Source of the DNA: Prevotella sp.
GTDB lineage: Bacteria > Bacteroidota > Bacteroidia > Bacteroidales > Bacteroidaceae
Reading direction: 5' to 3'
DNA: 64,000 nucleotides
Assembly (NCBI GenBank): GCA_016291495.1
Contig: JAEEXI010000017.1
Coordinates: 1-64,000 of the forward strand
In this document: positions 16,125 to 26,200 of the stretch, piece by piece
Position numbering within the stretch: the stretch's first letter is position 1
How the letters are laid out: each line of letters starts with the position of its first letter
Notes under the pieces: model-generated
Seen by the model: only the letters and a program-made list of their open reading frames with translations
The model's database searches: none
Told to the model about the DNA's origin: nothing
Translations under genes and position numbers: made by a program

Positions 16125-17426
16125 ATGAGGAAATATTTCATGCTAGTATTGGCATGTTGGCTATTGGCGGTGGCTGCGAAGGGGGAAACATGGCCTGACG
16201 GTACACCGATGGACGAGTGGTTTATGAACGTAACGAAAGTGGACGTGAAAACGCTCGGCCGACAGTATGTCATTACCGACTATGGCGTGAAGAATGATAG
16301 CACGGTGGTGCAGACGGCTGCCATTCAGAAGGTGATCGACCGGGCGGCCCATGAGGGTGGCGGTGTCATCGTCGTTCCAGAAGGAACCTACCTGACTGGT
16401 GCCTTGTTCTTTAAGAAAGGTACGCATCTGCATGTCGTAGGAAAACTGAAAGGTTCTGAGCGCATTATTGATTTCCCGATATTGAAGACCCGTATAGAGG
16501 GTGAGACGTGTAAGTATTTCGCGGCACTGGTGAATGCCGACGGACTGGATGGGTTCACCATCAGCGGCAAGGGGACGATTGACGGTAACGGCCTGCACTA
16601 CTGGCAGGAGTTCTGGATCCGGCGCCAGTGGAACCCCCAGTGTACGAACAAGGACGCACAGCGACCGCGCCTGACCTATATCTCGAATTGTAAGAATGTG
16701 ACGATACAGGATGTACGCCTCGTGAACTCTCCCTTCTGGACGAATCATGTCTATAAGAGCGACCATGTGCGTTATCTCGACTGTTATATCTATGCACCGA
16801 TTCACGGCATCTATGAGCCGGAACCGAAACGGGGGGCTCCCAGTTCGGATGCAATAGACATTGATGCCTGTACGGATGTGTTGGTGAAGGGGTGCTATAT
16901 GAATGTGAACGATGATGCCGTGGTACTGAAAGGAGGCAAGGGCACCTGGGCAGACAAAGACGAGACGAACGGGCCGTGTGAGCGCATCCTGATAGAAGAC
17001 TGTCATTACGGAATAGTGCATGGCTGTCTGACGCTGGGTTCAGAGTCGGTACACGATCGTAACGTCATTCTGCGCCGTTGCCATTGCGATAATGTCAATC
17101 GCGTGCTGTGGCTGAAGATGCGCCCCGACACGCCGCAGCATTATGAATACGTGACAGTAGAGGACATCACGGGCAAGTGTGGAAGAGCGTTGTTCGTACA
17201 CCCCTGGACGCAGTTCTTCAAGCCAGAGAAGCGGGACGACATGCCGCTGTCGCGCTGTAACAATATCACGATGCGTAGGATTCAGGTGGAGACATCGACC
17301 ATGCTGGACGTGAAGACGTCGGACAAATACGAGCTGGTGGACTTTACTTTAGACGGAAAACCGCTGGACTTCGGCCCTGCGCCCAAGAACAGCAACAATC
17401 AACAAATACAAACGATATATGAGTAA
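16125..17426 (+). CDS. GH28 polygalacturonase / rhamnogalacturonan hydrolase
   Basis: A 433-aa exported right-handed beta-helix enzyme of family GH28. The signal peptide is MRKYFMLVLACWLLAVAAKG. After an N-terminal DYGVKNDST and GGGVIVVPEGTYLTGALFFK, the catalytic region shows SSDAIDIDACTDVLV with NVNDDAVVLKGGK (the family's NDD aspartates), then HGCLTLGSES (G-H-G variant) and LWLKMRPD (the R-x-K element in changed form). It cleaves alpha-1,4-galacturonosyl bonds in pectin; whether it prefers homogalacturonan or rhamnogalacturonan is open. It heads the rhamnose operon and overlaps rhaB by eight bases. Confidence 0.88.
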   Translation: MRKYFMLVLACWLLAVAAKGETWPDGTPMDEWFMNVTKVDVKTLGRQYVITDYGVKNDSTVVQTAAIQKVIDRAAHEGGGVIVVPEGTYLTGALFFKKGTHLHVVGKLKGSERIIDFPILKTRIEGETCKYFAALVNADGLDGFTISGKGTIDGNGLHYWQEFWIRRQWNPQCTNKDAQRPRLTYISNCKNVTIQDVRLVNSPFWTNHVYKSDHVRYLDCYIYAPIHGIYEPEPKRGAPSSDAIDIDACTDVLVKGCYMNVNDDAVVLKGGKGTWADKDETNGPCERILIEDCHYGIVHGCLTLGSESVHDRNVILRRCHCDNVNRVLWLKMRPDTPQHYEYVTVEDITGKCGRALFVHPWTQFFKPEKRDDMPLSRCNNITMRRIQVETSTMLDVKTSDKYELVDFTLDGKPLDFGPAPKNSNNQQIQTIYE

Positions 17427-18948
17427 GAAATACTATTTTGCCGTCGACCTGGGTGCCACCAGTGGACGTACCATTCTGGGCACGCTGGTTGACGGACGAT
17501 TGGAACAAGAGGAGATTACCCGTTTCCCCAATAACCTGATAGAGACAGGCGGACACTTCTATTGGGACATCTATGCCCTGTATTTCGAGATGATTCGTGG
17601 ATTGAAGGAGGTAGCACGGCGAGGCATCACGCTGACCAGTATCGGTATTGATACGTGGGGCGTCGACTTCGTATTCATTGGCGAGGACGGGGCTATCCTG
17701 CGCAATCCCATGGCCTATCGCGACCCGCATACTTTCGGGCGCATGGAGGAATACCTGCATAACGTGGTTTCCCGTCGCGAGGTGTACGACATTACGGGTA
17801 TCCAACTGATGAACTTCAACTCGCTGTTCCAGTTCTATGCCATGCAGCAAGCGGGGAATAGTGCTTTGCAACATTGTAAGAAGGTACTCTTTATGCCCGA
17901 TGCCTTGAGCTGGATGTTGACAGGCGAGGCGGTTTGCGAATATACCATCGCATCGACCAGTCAGATGCTGGACCCACGCACGGGTGACCTGAGCGAAAAA
18001 CTCATCGAAAGCGTAGGACTGACGCGTGGGCATTTCGGACGGATGGTACAGCCAGGTACACAGATTGGTGTGCTGACGGAGGAGGTGCAGAAGATAACAG
18101 GACTGGGACCTGTTCCCGTCATTGCCGTAGCAGGTCACGACACGGGCAGTGCCGTAGCCGCTGTACCCGCCAAGGACGAACACTTCGCCTATCTCTCGAG
18201 TGGCACGTGGAGTCTGATGGGTATCGAGACGAAGAATGCCATCATCAACGACCGCTCGTATGAGCTGAACTTCACCAACGAGGGTGGAGTAGAGGGAACG
18301 ACGCGTTTCCTGAAGAATATCTGTGGCATGTGGCTCTATGAGCGTTGTCGCAAGGAGTGGGCTACCAGAGGTGAGTGGTTAGAGGTTAGAGGTGAGAGAA
18401 TACCTCTAGATAAAGTAAGTCATCCCGAATTGCAGGGGTCTGCCATGCAGGTGGAGGCTTTCCGAAGTATCATCAATCCCGATGACAAGATGTTTGCCAA
18501 TCCTCCCTCGATGATTGAGGCTATCCAGCAGTACTGTCGTGAGACGGGGCAGACAGTTCCTGAGACGCCTGCCGAGATCTGCCGTTGTATCTTCGACTCA
18601 CTGGCGCTGAGGTATAAGCAGGTATTTCAGTGGCTGATGGAATTTAAGAACACACCTCTCACCTCTGACATCGTGCTCCACGTTATTGGTGGCGGTTCGT
18701 TGAATAAGTATCTTACGCAGTTTACTGCCGATGCCTGTGGCGTTGAAGTACTGGCTGGTCCGCAGGAATGTACGGCCATCGGCAATATCATGATGCAGGC
18801 TAAGGCTTCTGGTGATGTGGCTGATATCTGGGAGATGCGCCGGATCATAGCTTCTTCAGTGGAGATGGTACCTTATCATCCCACGGGCGACAAGGCTGCG
18901 TGGGACAAGGCTTACCAGCGTTTCTTAGAGGTGAGTGGTAAGAGGTGA
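17419..18948 (+). CDS. rhaB: Rhamnulokinase (FGGY carbohydrate kinase)
   Basis: A 509-aa cytoplasmic kinase phosphorylating L-rhamnulose to rhamnulose 1-phosphate. The N-terminal phosphate-binding loop AVDLGATSGRTI, SIGIDTWGVDFVFIGEDG, YRDPHT, AVAGHDTGSAVAAVPA and VIGGGSLNKYL match rhamnulokinases. Two period-7 tracts lie in the coding sequence: one at 18370-18397 writes RGEWLEVRGER inside the C-terminal domain, and one at 18930-18964 writes the last residues (LEVSGKR) and the stop. Its neighbours, an isomerase, an MFS carrier and RhaD, confirm the pathway. Confidence 0.93.
   Translation: MSKKYYFAVDLGATSGRTILGTLVDGRLEQEEITRFPNNLIETGGHFYWDIYALYFEMIRGLKEVARRGITLTSIGIDTWGVDFVFIGEDGAILRNPMAYRDPHTFGRMEEYLHNVVSRREVYDITGIQLMNFNSLFQFYAMQQAGNSALQHCKKVLFMPDALSWMLTGEAVCEYTIASTSQMLDPRTGDLSEKLIESVGLTRGHFGRMVQPGTQIGVLTEEVQKITGLGPVPVIAVAGHDTGSAVAAVPAKDEHFAYLSSGTWSLMGIETKNAIINDRSYELNFTNEGGVEGTTRFLKNICGMWLYERCRKEWATRGEWLEVRGERIPLDKVSHPELQGSAMQVEAFRSIINPDDKMFANPPSMIEAIQQYCRETGQTVPETPAEICRCIFDSLALRYKQVFQWLMEFKNTPLTSDIVLHVIGGGSLNKYLTQFTADACGVEVLAGPQECTAIGNIMMQAKASGDVADIWEMRRIIASSVEMVPYHPTGDKAAWDKAYQRFLEVSGKR
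18370..18397. repeat. In-frame period-7 tract inside rhaB
   Basis: Heptads GGTGAGT, GGTTAGA, GGTTAGA, GGTGAGA, followed by GAATACC. Repeated GGTGAGA alone would create TGA stops every 21 nt in this orientation; the TTAG variants keep the frame open. Confidence 0.65.
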
Positions 18949-18964
18949 GAGGTAAGAGAATAGT
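18930..18964. repeat. Period-7 tract spanning the rhaB stop codon
   Basis: Heptads GGTGAGT, GGTAAGA, GGTGAGA, GGTAAGA, GAATAGT. The stop codon TGA of rhaB is part of the third unit. The same ending, GAGAATAG, closes the tracts at 44189 and 47688 and inside the DPP-IV gene. Confidence 0.7.
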
Positions 18965-18997
18965 CAAAGTATTCAATAAAAAAAATAGAACATTATT

Positions 18998-20428
18998 ATG
19001 GCAAAACCATTAGTAGAAACTAAAGCAAAGGTGGGCGTGTTCAGCATAGCGCTGCAGGCATACCTGCCACAATTCCCCCAACTCGTTCCTGAGTTCGAGG
19101 CACAGTATGAGGCATTCAAGAAGACGTTGCCCTCTACCATTGAGATTATCGATGGTGGCATGGTAACCACCAAGGAGCAGTCGATGGCAGCAGGCGATAA
19201 GTTCCGTGCTGCAGATGTCGACCTGGTCATCCTGCAGATGCTGACCTATTGCACCTCTTATAATATGTTGCCTGCCGTTCGCGACCTTGACGTTCCTGTT
19301 GTCATTGTGAACCTGCAGAAGAAGTTGGCTCCCGACTATGCCAAGACCGATATCCCCACATGGCTGGGCGAGCTCTATGCTTGTGGTGCCATTGGTGAGA
19401 TGGTTGCCGACCTCAACCGTGCCGGCAAGCGCTCTGCAGTGATTACTGGTGTGGTAGAAGGTGGCGACCCAGGTGCTCAGGCTGAGATTGAGGATTGGTG
19501 TCGTGCTGCTCAGGTGCGTCGTCGCTTCCGCGATACCAACATCGCACAGATTGGTCGTCCGTATCCAGGCATGATGGACCTCTATATCGACGAGACCAAC
19601 CTCTACCACCGTATGTTCGTCTATACTAAGCAGTTTGATTGGGAGAAGATGTGGGCTATTGCCGATAATATCACCGATGAGGCTGCCATCCGTGCCAAGG
19701 CTGAGGATATCCTGGCAACCTTCGACATCGAGGGTGGTGGTACTGTTGAGAAGGTATGGGATATGGCCAAGTATGTCGTAGCCTTCGAACAGTGGGTCAA
19801 GGACGAGAAGCTGGGCATGATAGCATCCCACTATGATGGCTTTGCACAGGGCGTTGCCGGCAAGCTCGACTCCATGCTGATTCCAGCTTTTTCGATGCTC
19901 ATCAAGCAGCATACTGCCTGTGCCGTTGAGGGTGACATGAAGGTGGCGATGGCGATGTCGATCTTGAAGACCATCTCTGGCACAGGCACACTGGCTGAGA
20001 TGTACTCTATCGACTTTCCCAAGGACATCTGTATCATCGGACACTCTGGCTCTGGCGATTTCGACATCTCACAGGCCAAGAAGCCAACGATGAAGATTGT
20101 GCCTGTGTTCCACGGCAAGGCTGGTGGTGGTTATCTCACCCAGTTCTATCCTCCCACGGGTCCAGTCACCTATCTGGCTATCACGCAGGACAAGAATGGT
20201 GTATTCAAGTTTGTGGTGGCTGAGGGCATCAACGAGGAAGGTGAGATCTTCACCTTTGGCGATACCAACATGCGCACCAAGTTCTCGCTGTCGTGCCGCG
20301 AGTTCGTGAACAAGTGGAGCGAGGCTGGTCCTACCCACCACATGGCAGCTGCTGTAGGTCATCACATTGATACCATCCTAAAGGTTGCCAAGATTTTCAA
20401 TATTGAGTGTGACGTAGTGTGTAGGTAA
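18998..20428 (+). CDS. AraA/FucI-superfamily sugar isomerase, probable L-rhamnose isomerase stand-in
   Basis: A 476-aa cytoplasmic protein of the L-arabinose/L-fucose isomerase superfamily, not the TIM-barrel RhaA family. Visible features are ILQMLTYCTSYNMLPAVRDL (N-terminal Rossmann part), TGVVEGGDPGAQAEIEDW, IASHYDGFAQG, GHSGSGDFDISQAK, VPVFHGKAGGGYLT and a C-terminal GPTHHMAAAVGHHIDTILK with paired histidines, as in AraA. It lies between rhaB and the sugar carrier, with rhaD next, and no other isomerase is present. Conversion of L-rhamnose to L-rhamnulose is therefore inferred from position. A cross-role on fucose or arabinose cannot be excluded. Confidence 0.75.
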   Translation: MAKPLVETKAKVGVFSIALQAYLPQFPQLVPEFEAQYEAFKKTLPSTIEIIDGGMVTTKEQSMAAGDKFRAADVDLVILQMLTYCTSYNMLPAVRDLDVPVVIVNLQKKLAPDYAKTDIPTWLGELYACGAIGEMVADLNRAGKRSAVITGVVEGGDPGAQAEIEDWCRAAQVRRRFRDTNIAQIGRPYPGMMDLYIDETNLYHRMFVYTKQFDWEKMWAIADNITDEAAIRAKAEDILATFDIEGGGTVEKVWDMAKYVVAFEQWVKDEKLGMIASHYDGFAQGVAGKLDSMLIPAFSMLIKQHTACAVEGDMKVAMAMSILKTISGTGTLAEMYSIDFPKDICIIGHSGSGDFDISQAKKPTMKIVPVFHGKAGGGYLTQFYPPTGPVTYLAITQDKNGVFKFVVAEGINEEGEIFTFGDTNMRTKFSLSCREFVNKWSEAGPTHHMAAAVGHHIDTILKVAKIFNIECDVVCR

Positions 20429-20462
20429 TTGATAATTGACAATTGATAATTGAGAATTGACA
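20428..20462. repeat. Period-7 tract between isomerase and MFS genes
   Basis: Five heptads: ATTGATA, ATTGACA, ATTGATA, ATTGAGA, ATTGACA. They start at the last base of the isomerase stop codon and end three bases before the MFS start, so the whole gap is repeat. Confidence 0.75.
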
Positions 20463-20465
20463 ATT

Positions 20466-21800
20466 ATGGCAAATAATGGAAGTTTGAAGAGCACGATTGC
20501 CGTGTCTCTTACTAATTATCTCGATGCGGGTGCCATTGTGGCTGGTGCATCAGGTTTGACCTTGTGGCAGAACTACTTGGGGCTTTCTGAGGTTCATCTG
20601 GGTTGGCTCAATTTCATCTCTGCCAATTGTCTGGGAGCCGCAGTGGGTGCTATCATCGGAGGTTTTTTGGCTGACAAGTATGGGCGTAAGTTCATCTTTA
20701 CGTATAACCTGCTGGTCTATATGACGGGAGTGCTGCTCATCATGTTGAGCATGAATTTCCCCATGTTGCTGTGTGGTTTCCTGGTGACGGGTATCTCCGT
20801 AGGTGTGGGGGTGCCTGCTTCGTGGACCTATATCTCTGAGTCGTCAGAGGTCAACAACCGTGGACGTAACATCTGTATCTCGCAGATGTCGTGGGGTATC
20901 GGACCAATGGTCATTCTCCTCTTCGGCATGTTCTTTGCCCCTGGAGGCTATCTCTTTGGCTTTGTGGAGTCTGTAGCCCACACCTTTGGCGGTGCGGATA
21001 TGAGTCAGCAGGCAGTGAACGCGTTCTCCTCCCGTATCGTGTTCTTTACGCTCTTTGTGGTGGCTTTCATTGCCTGGAACCTGCAGCGTCAGCTTCAGGA
21101 GAGTACGGAATTCACGGCCCAGAAGGAGTCGGCAGAGAAGACGGGGCTGTTGGACAATATCAAGGTGTTGTTCCAGAACAAGATAGCCGTGAAGACGGTT
21201 TGTTTCCTTGCAGGCATCTACCTCACCTGGAACCTCGTGGCATCGGTGATGGGCTTCTTCCAGCCGCATATCTATGAAACAGCAGGTGGCGTGAGCAACG
21301 AACAGGCAAACTGGATGAACTTTATCCAGTGGGCTATCATCGTGGGTGTCACGTTCGTCACCTCGAAACTCATCGACAAGACGTCGCATAAGGCCATCTA
21401 CACCTTTGGTCTCTTGGTGGCCATCTCAGCATGGCTCATCATTGTCACCATTGGTGTCAACGGACCTGTGGGACTGTGGTCGTTTGCCATCCTCTGGGGT
21501 ATTCAGGGCGGTACGTCGGTACAGATATTCTATGCGCTATGGGGCTCAGAGCTGTTCCCTGCCAAGTTCCGTGCAGGTGCTCAGGGCTTGATGTTCTTCA
21601 TCGTGCGTGGACTATCTGCCGTCTGGGGTCTCATTTTCACCTATATCTATGGTGATAATGGCGAGGGCTTCACCATTGCAGCGTTCTGTATGATTGCCTT
21701 GCTGGTCATCTCCCTCATCGTAGGCTTCCTCGGTGCACCTGTCACCCGTTGCCGTACCCTCGATGACATCACGAAGGAACGCTATGGCGAAAATTATTAA
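20466..21800 (+). CDS. MFS sugar transporter, probable L-rhamnose permease
   Basis: A 444-aa major-facilitator carrier of the sugar-porter type with 12 membrane segments. The loop 2-3 motif GGFLADKYGRKFIFTYNLL and the loop around ESSEVNNRGRNICISQMSWG are typical; DKTSHKAIYTFGLL is the equivalent in the second half. Its place between the isomerase and rhaD points to rhamnose uptake (inference). I start at the ATG at 20466 because the upstream TTG lies inside a repeat tract. Confidence 0.82.
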   Translation: MANNGSLKSTIAVSLTNYLDAGAIVAGASGLTLWQNYLGLSEVHLGWLNFISANCLGAAVGAIIGGFLADKYGRKFIFTYNLLVYMTGVLLIMLSMNFPMLLCGFLVTGISVGVGVPASWTYISESSEVNNRGRNICISQMSWGIGPMVILLFGMFFAPGGYLFGFVESVAHTFGGADMSQQAVNAFSSRIVFFTLFVVAFIAWNLQRQLQESTEFTAQKESAEKTGLLDNIKVLFQNKIAVKTVCFLAGIYLTWNLVASVMGFFQPHIYETAGGVSNEQANWMNFIQWAIIVGVTFVTSKLIDKTSHKAIYTFGLLVAISAWLIIVTIGVNGPVGLWSFAILWGIQGGTSVQIFYALWGSELFPAKFRAGAQGLMFFIVRGLSAVWGLIFTYIYGDNGEGFTIAAFCMIALLVISLIVGFLGAPVTRCRTLDDITKERYGENY

Positions 21801-21823
21801 AGATTAAACATTAAAGATTAAAA
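21796..21823. repeat. Period-7 tract between MFS and rhaD genes
   Basis: Heptads ATTAAAG, ATTAAAC, ATTAAAG, ATTAAAA; the MFS stop codon TAA is built from the first unit. Confidence 0.65.
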
Positions 21824-21830
21824 GAAAGAT

Positions 21831-22652
21831 ATGGCAAGTATATTAGAAGGCCGCGAAGGATTGAAAGCGGTTGTTGAGCAGATTGCGGAGGTCACTGGTT
21901 ACCTCTGGCAGAAAGGATGGGCTGAGCGTAACGGTGGTAACATCACCGTCAATGTTACTGAGTTTATGGACGACGAATGCAAGGCCATGAAGCCCATCTC
22001 GGAAGTGAAACAGATTGGTATGGTACTGCCCCAGTTGAAGGGCAAGTACTTCTATTGTAAAGGTACGGGCAAGCGCATGCGTGACCTCGCCAAGGAACCC
22101 ATGCAGAACGGAAGCATCATCCGCATCTTGGACGACTGCGCCTCGTATGTGGTCATTGCTGACGAGAATGTGGTACCAACTAGTGAGTTGCCTACCCATC
22201 TGGCTCTGCAGAACTATCTGCTGGAGACAGGTTCGTGCTACAAGGCTACGCTGCATACGCACCCCATCGAACTGGTAGCCATGAGTCATATCCAGCGTTT
22301 CCTGAAGGGTGATGAGATGACGCGCGTGCTGTGGTCCATGATTCCGGAGACACTGGCCTTTGCACCTCTGGGTATTGGCATCGTACCTTACGCTTTGCCT
22401 TCATCTGTAGCGCTGGCTGAGGCTACGCTAGAGCAGATCAAGACCCACGATGTAGTGATGTGGGAGAAACATGGTACGGTGGCCGTCGGAGTGGATATCA
22501 TGGATGCTTTCGACCAAACCGATGTGCTTTGCAAGGCTGCCAACATCTATATGTGTGCCAAGGCCATGGGTTCTGAACCCGACGGTATGACGGAGGAACA
22601 AATGAAGGAAGTGCAGGATGTCTTTAACCTGCCTAAGAAGCGTCCGTGCTAG
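21831..22652 (+). CDS. rhaD: Rhamnulose-1-phosphate aldolase
   Basis: A 273-aa class II aldolase (RhaD/FucA family) that splits rhamnulose 1-phosphate into dihydroxyacetone phosphate and L-lactaldehyde. The zinc ligands are visible as LHTHPIELVAMSH (HxH) and WEKHGTVAVG; GWAERNGGNITVNVTE and YFYCKGTGKRMRD form the phosphate site; the catalytic Glu is in SELPTHLALQNYLLETG. It ends the GH28-rhaB-isomerase-MFS-rhaD operon. Its TAG stop overlaps the stop of the convergent deacetylase gene (CTAG). No lactaldehyde reductase is in the window. Confidence 0.93.
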   Translation: MASILEGREGLKAVVEQIAEVTGYLWQKGWAERNGGNITVNVTEFMDDECKAMKPISEVKQIGMVLPQLKGKYFYCKGTGKRMRDLAKEPMQNGSIIRILDDCASYVVIADENVVPTSELPTHLALQNYLLETGSCYKATLHTHPIELVAMSHIQRFLKGDEMTRVLWSMIPETLAFAPLGIGIVPYALPSSVALAEATLEQIKTHDVVMWEKHGTVAVGVDIMDAFDQTDVLCKAANIYMCAKAMGSEPDGMTEEQMKEVQDVFNLPKKRPC

Positions 22653-23266
22653 ACGGTATCGAAGACTTTGAACGCATAGCCTTCTGCTTGAAGCCATTCA
22701 ATGGACTTGGGCAAGGCTATGCGTAGTTTTTCTATGGATTTGAGAGAGTCGTGGAAAGTGATGATGCTGCCGTTACGTACATAACGTTTCACATTATTAA
22801 GCACATCCTCAGCTGTCATCCACTTCGAATAGTCGCGGGTTACCAAATCCCACATCACAATACGAAATTTACGTGACAGCCAGGCATACTGGCTCAGACG
22901 CATCCAACCATGGGGAGGACGCACGAGATTGGTGTGCAGATAGGCATTGGCCTTCTCGACGTTATAGCTGTATTCCTTGATGCTATGACGAAAACCGCTG
23001 ATGTGGTTATGGGTGTGGTTACCGATGCGGTGTCCTTCGTCAACGACGCGTTGGTGCAGTTCCGGATACTTACGGGCATTGTCACCCACCATGAAGAAGG
23101 TGGCCTTGATGTCATAGTGCTTGAGGGTGTCAAGGATAAACGGAGTGGCCTCAGGGATGGGACCGTCATCGAAGGTCAGATAGACTGCCTTCTCCTGACG
23201 GTTCATTCTCCAAATTGCCCTGGGGTATAGCCAGCGCAACCATATTGCCGGTTGCTCGATAATCAT
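22649..23266 (-). CDS. Polysaccharide deacetylase (NodB domain, CE4)
   Basis: A 205-aa protein consisting of little more than a NodB homology domain: motif 1 YLTFDDGP, motif 2 GNHTHNH, motif 3 RPPHGW, motif 4 MWDLVTRDYSKW, motif 5 IITFHDSL. Metal-dependent removal of N- or O-acetyl groups from a cell-surface glycan is expected. No signal peptide is visible, although an Ile/Trp/Leu-rich head (AIWLRWLYPRAIW) might bind the membrane. It starts four bases after the GT117 stop, so the two are probably cotranscribed. Confidence 0.88.
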   Translation of the reverse strand: MIIEQPAIWLRWLYPRAIWRMNRQEKAVYLTFDDGPIPEATPFILDTLKHYDIKATFFMVGDNARKYPELHQRVVDEGHRIGNHTHNHISGFRHSIKEYSYNVEKANAYLHTNLVRPPHGWMRLSQYAWLSRKFRIVMWDLVTRDYSKWMTAEDVLNNVKRYVRNGSIITFHDSLKSIEKLRIALPKSIEWLQAEGYAFKVFDTV

Positions 23267-23270
23267 AGTT

Positions 23271-26200
23271 TTATTGTCCTTGTCCTCCCAGATTACCTCC
23301 CTTTCCTTGGAAAGCATCCAGCATGTTGTTGATGATGGTCTCATGCTTCTCGCCCCATTTCTCATCAATGGTCTCACCCAATTGCAGGAGCTGGTTGAGA
23401 ATATAGAGATGCATATAGCAACTGTCTTCCGACAGGTTGAATTGCTGGTCGTCAAGGTTGCAGTACCATGCCACATACTGAGCGGAATTCTTCCAGAGCA
23501 GGTTGATGAGTTTCATGGCCTCCTGCTGATTTCCGATGGCTGCCCAGGCACGTGCCATGTCGAGTGAACCAGAGGTATAATTGTGCGGAATATTGTATTC
23601 GGGAAGCATCTTCTCACAGTATCTCAACACCTCTGCGGCCTCTTTGTCTTTTTCTTCACTCACCAGCTGGATGGCGAGTTTTGCCATGATACGGCGGTGG
23701 GTGTAGCACATGCGCATAACGGTTTCGTCGAGATAGACTCCCTTGGTGTTGACACCACCGAACTTGAAGCGGTGCATCACATTGTCGTAAGTACGCTTGG
23801 TATCGAAATTCTTAGCTCCTTCAGCATTGGTGGTAAAGGGGGTGATGCGGTAGGCAAGTCCTTCGGTGACGGTATTGTCGCCTAAGTTGATGTAGTTCTC
23901 ATCACCGACACTGACAGCCACATAGATAGGACGCTTCCAGTTACATTCGGAAAGCATCTCCAGAATCATCAGATCGCCCTTGTAGAGGGCTGACTTACCC
24001 TTCAGAGAGATGGTCATCTTGTCAGGGATGGAGTCTGTGGCCATCATCATACCGCTTTGGCGCACAGCCTCCTTGTCGATGGTCATATAGAGGGTGTCTG
24101 TAGGAATGACATGCAGTTCCTTGTTCTTTGAGCGTACCCAGTATTTCAGGACGTTCTTCAGTTCAAAGGGGTCCTCGCCAAACTGCTGACGAGCCTCTTC
24201 CGGGTTCTGCTTATAGAAATCAAGTATGGCCTGTTTCATGTCAGGCTCGATGCTCACATACTCATTGGTACCAGAACAGTATTCAATACGTTCCCAAGAG
24301 ATAGGTACTGACGGGGAATCATAGGCAGGACGGCGCATCTGGTCGATATACCAGTCGGTCTGCAGATAAGAGAGGTTGCAGACACGGGCATCAGTGCGCA
24401 CTCCTTCTACATCCTGGTTATACCACAAGGGGAAGGTATCGTTATCACCGTTGGTGAAGATAATCGGATTGCCTTCATCTTGCAGGGACATCAGATAGTT
24501 CTGTCCGAAGTCACGACAGGTATAGCGTCCGCTGCGATCATGGTCGTCCCAAGTCTGGGATGCCATCTGGATGGGAACGAAGAGACAAGCAATGCAGACA
24601 ATAGCTGCCATAGCGGTAGCAAATTTTTCACTATTTACTTTTACCTTTTCCCTTATCAAGTCGAAGAGTGCTGCAACACCCATACCACACCAAATGGCGA
24701 AGGCATAGAACGAACCGGCATAGGCATAGTCACGCTCACGCGGTTGCATGGGGGTCTGATTCAGATAGATGACAATGGCAAGACCGGTCATAAAGAACAG
24801 GAAGAAGACTACCCAGAACTGGCGGATGCCAACGGGTTCGATCTCTGTCTTTTCCTTGCCATCGACAGTGATGCGGTTCTTACGGGTGTACCATGACTGC
24901 CAGAACAGTCCGATAAGTCCGAGCAATAATGGCAGACAATAGAACACATTATGGCCTTTGTTCTCCTTCAACTCGTCAGGCAAGGTGTTCTGGTCACCTA
25001 AGCGCCAGTTGTCAAACCAATCGAAACCGCTGAGCCAGTTGCCATGCTCCAACTCGCCATTACCTTGTATGTCGTTCTGACGACCAGCAAAGTTCCACAT
25101 GAAATAGCGCCAGTACATCCAGTTACACTGATAGGAGAGGAAGAAACGTATATTCTCCACCTGGTTGGGAACCTTGACGTTGATCATCTCACCACAGCGG
25201 TCATACATCTCCTCATGCCCGTCAATGCTGCCACCCATCCAACTCTCGTAAGCAGCACGGTGAGCTGAACTATACATACGAGGGAAGAACATGTTCTGGG
25301 CATATTGGTATTCATCTTTGTTGCGTACAACGAAGTATTCGTCCTTCTCATCAGGAGAGGCTTTTTCTTTGCGCTGCCAGACGGGGGCTCCCTTTTTCAT
25401 AACAGGTCTGCAATACTCGCCGTCTTTCTCCAAGGCTACTTGGGAGGTATATGCCTGTCCGTAGAACAGTGGACGCTGACCGTATTGTTCGCGTCCAAGA
25501 TACTCACCCAAGGTGAAGATATCCTCCGGCGAGTTCTGGTCCATTGGTGGGTTGGCCGATGAGCGGATGACAATCAGGGCATAGGAAGAATAGCCAATCA
25601 TCAGCATCAGCATACAGAGCAGCGATGTGTTCTTGATACGGGACGTGACAAGGAGTCCGTCTTTCTGCTTGTATTGCAGGATAAACCACATGACGGCTAA
25701 TACCACGATACCGATGATGACTGCCGACCAGCCGTGTCCGTAGAACGGAATACCCAACATGGCAACGGACATGAGAAAAGCGATGTTCTGTTTCTTCTCA
25801 CTGACATCACGGTGGGTCTCGTAGATGGCCCAGATGGTAATGGCTATCAACAGGAAGATATAAATAATCTCGCCCGTATTGAACGGACAACCGAGGACGT
25901 TGACGAACAATAGCTCAAACCAGCCGCCCACTTGTACGATGCCTGGTACTACACCATAGAGTACAGCAGCAAGAATCACGATAGAGATTCCTAAGGCGAT
26001 CAAAGAGCCATAAAGATCTTTCCTGGGTAGGCTCTGTGGGAACTTACGATAGTAATAAACCAGTACAATGGCTGGCAGACAGAGCAGGTTGAGCAGGTGG
26101 ACACCGATGCTCAAGCCTGTCATATACATAATCAAGATCAGCCAACGGTCGCTATGAGGCTCGTCAGCATGGTCTTCCCATTTCAGTATCAGCCAGAATA

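Noticed and set aside
20457..20465. TTG start nine bases upstream for the MFS gene
   Set aside because: It lies inside the heptad tract; the ATG at 20466 is a simpler start.
9778..22652. A complete polysaccharide utilization locus
   Set aside because: No SusC/SusD pair or hybrid two-component regulator adjoins the pectin genes here, so I call it a divergent pectin/rhamnose locus only.
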